Below are positions 4,639 to 5,757 of a DNA stretch of 5,757 nt, one piece after another (positions within the stretch are counted from its first letter, which is position 1; each line of letters begins with the position of its first letter). Where the stretch lies: contig PFQB01000064.1 of the NCBI GenBank assembly GCA_002793355.1, positions 1-5,757 on the forward strand. The letters are read 5' to 3'. The notes beneath the pieces are model-generated. The model had not been told where the DNA came from. It was given only the letters and a program-made list of their open reading frames with translations, and did no database searches. The stretch is from Candidatus Dojkabacteria bacterium CG_4_10_14_0_2_um_filter_Dojkabacteria_WS6_41_15. Lineage in GTDB: Bacteria; Patescibacteriota; Dojkabacteria; GCA-002793355. Position numbers and translations under genes: made by a program.

Positions 4639-5742
4639 TTTCAGGAATTCACCCATACGGTAAACATCACCTGGATAACGTTCAATGATCGGTTTTGTTA
4701 ACAATTCAGGTTCCATACGCCCTGAAGTTACTCCATTGACAATACAGCCACCATTGCTCGAGTAAATCATATCAAGCGTTGGAATTGCACAAAAGGTTTG
4801 GTAACCATACCCCGCAATGTCATATCGATCATTTTTTTCTGAAACTGCATCGGGTAAGTACGAAAGTATCAAGGTGCTATCAAGCAGTACCACTTTCCCG
4901 TTACGGAAACCGACATTCACATTTAATGCGGAATCTGTGGCGTTTGGTTTCCCATTTCGAGTAATAACAAATGGTAGTGACGCATACCCACTTTTTGATT
5001 CGGTTAACATCATCGATGCAATACTTGATGAGCCAATACTGCTTGCCATCACAACCGATTTCTTTATTGAAACTCCATCAGCAAAGCTCGCGATATTGTT
5101 GTCATTCATTTCTGGGTCAAATAGCGAACGCGCAAAGACAAAATTGTTTGTTTCTAGAGCGGTCATATAGGATTCGGAGATATCCTTGGCGCGAGCATCC
5201 ATCGCGTCATCGAATTTCGAAATCAAGTCAATAGCTTTGTTAGAGGACACTGTACGAAGCAGCGATACCTGCGCAACATTATAGCCAAACAAGGATGCGA
5301 AAATTGAATCATCTCGTTGTTTACGATAATTCTCTACCTCTTGGGCAGCGTGTGACTGCAAGAGTAAACCTGCTTCTTTCAACCCATCGGCCTCTAAGGT
5401 TTTACCAAATCGAAACACTGCTCCTTTGGCCTCAAGGGACAAACCGACAAACTGAAACACATCTACTTTACCATTTGTCTCGTATTGTGCAGCAAGCTGA
5501 GACACAACCCTAGTGCTCCACGGATACAAGGTAATCACCCCAAGTAACCCAAGAGAAGAAAGTAACGCTACGATAACATAATCATTCATAAATCTTCCCT
5601 GGAAAATAGCATATCCAGGTTTCGCCGCCTTCATCACCGAGAGAACTTCGTAAGCAAGCAGTGCAATACCAACGAATATCGCGCCAACAATGACATAAGA
5701 CCGAAGTAGGGAAGGACCATAAACTGCAACATAAAGATTCAT
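4612..5742 (-). CDS. Two-TM membrane protein of unknown function with large extracytoplasmic domain
   Basis: I do not recognise this 376-aa protein. Two strong hydrophobic helices lie at about 16-37 and 55-73. The loop between them carries K38, K41 and R50, so by the positive-inside rule the loop is cytoplasmic and residues from about 75 onward face outside. Residues 80-200 look mainly helical and charged (for example ENYRKQRDD at 137-145 and KFDDAMDARAKDISESY at 176-192). Residues 200-300 alternate short strands, and the order helix (SYMTALETNNFVFARSLF) then strands resembles an NTF2-like or DUF4878-type fold; this is a weak guess. C318 and C333 are the only cysteines and could form a disulfide outside the cell. 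No signal-peptidase or lipobox motif is seen. ATG 5742 is kept because a later start would remove the first helix. Its 3' end overlaps the holB-like gene. The window edge hides any upstream partner. Confidence 0.8.
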   Translation of the reverse strand: MNLYVAVYGPSLLRSYVIVGAIFVGIALLAYEVLSVMKAAKPGYAIFQGRFMNDYVIVALLSSLGLLGVITLYPWSTRVVSQLAAQYETNGKVDVFQFVGLSLEAKGAVFRFGKTLEADGLKEAGLLLQSHAAQEVENYRKQRDDSIFASLFGYNVAQVSLLRTVSSNKAIDLISKFDDAMDARAKDISESYMTALETNNFVFARSLFDPEMNDNNIASFADGVSIKKSVVMASSIGSSSIASMMLTESKSGYASLPFVITRNGKPNATDSALNVNVGFRNGKVVLLDSTLILSYLPDAVSEKNDRYDIAGYGYQTFCAIPTLDMIYSSNGGCIVNGVTSGRMEPELLTKPIIERYPGDVYRMGEFLKSDFVTKTE

Positions 5743-5746
5743 CCTT

Positions 5747-5752
5747 GTTATA
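5747..5752 (-). promoter_or_regulatory. Possible -10 element of the two-TM protein gene
   Basis: The minus strand reads TATAAC (5 of 6 matches), then AAGG, then the ATG at 5742. The 4-nt gap is shorter than at the other genes and would put initiation inside the start codon, so this is less convincing. AAGG directly abuts the ATG, too close for a working Shine-Dalgarno site. Only 15 bp upstream are visible, so the -35 region cannot be judged. Confidence 0.25.
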
Positions 5753-5757
5753 AGAGA

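Noticed and set aside
4636..4707. UGA read as Gly (code 25), extending the holB-like protein by about 20 codons
   Set aside because: None of the five genes contains an in-frame TGA, whereas code-25 genomes use it often; the holB-like protein ends naturally at this TGA.
4817..5170. 117-codon plus-strand open frame opposite the two-TM protein gene
   Set aside because: It is antisense to a coherent membrane protein gene, shows no domain, and has no promoter or ribosome site; the same applies to the smaller opposite-strand frames inside valS and the transporter gene.
5743..5746. AAGG as Shine-Dalgarno of the two-TM protein gene
   Set aside because: It directly touches the ATG with no spacer, so it could not pair with 16S rRNA while the start codon is in the P site.

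Overview
The window looks like a piece of a small, streamlined bacterial chromosome of moderate GC content. Five genes are packed with almost no spacing, and their coding regions fill nearly all of it apart from one repeat tract. Several features make a member of the Patescibacteria (Candidate Phyla Radiation) my best guess: a short valyl-tRNA synthetase without its C-terminal arm, a minimal clamp-loader delta-prime-like protein, the absence of convincing Shine-Dalgarno sites, and unrecognised small proteins. This placement is inference only; there is no rRNA or other lineage marker here. TGA acts as a normal stop, so the UGA=Gly code of Gracilibacteria/Absconditabacteria is unlikely.

Layout: (1) valS, plus strand, 81-2441, with a perfect TATAAT ending 6 nt before its ATG. 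(2) A degenerate tandem repeat of 7-nt units, TAAAGNN, at about 2431-2591. It fills the whole gap between two convergent genes and supplies the stop codons of both. (3) A 162-aa stand-alone GHKL/histidine-kinase-type ATPase-like domain, minus strand, 2584-3072. (4) A 28-bp divergent intergenic region (3073-3100) holding a near-perfect 19-bp palindrome; each arm carries a -10 hexamer, one per strand. (5) An EamA/DMT-type 10-TM transporter, plus strand, 3101-3952, followed 8 nt later by a HolB-like protein (3961-4638). (6) A 376-aa two-TM membrane protein of unknown function, minus strand, 4612-5742, overlapping the holB-like gene tail-to-tail by 27 bp.

The genes do not form one pathway. They cover translation (valS), replication (holB-like), small-molecule transport (EamA-like), a possible signalling or regulatory ATPase-fold protein, and an unknown envelope protein. 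The strongest common theme is gene-start architecture: four of the five starts have a -10-like hexamer only 5-7 nt upstream of the ATG, and none has a normally placed Shine-Dalgarno sequence. This is what leaderless mRNAs would look like. The most unusual non-coding items are the TAAAGNN array and the symmetric divergent promoter.
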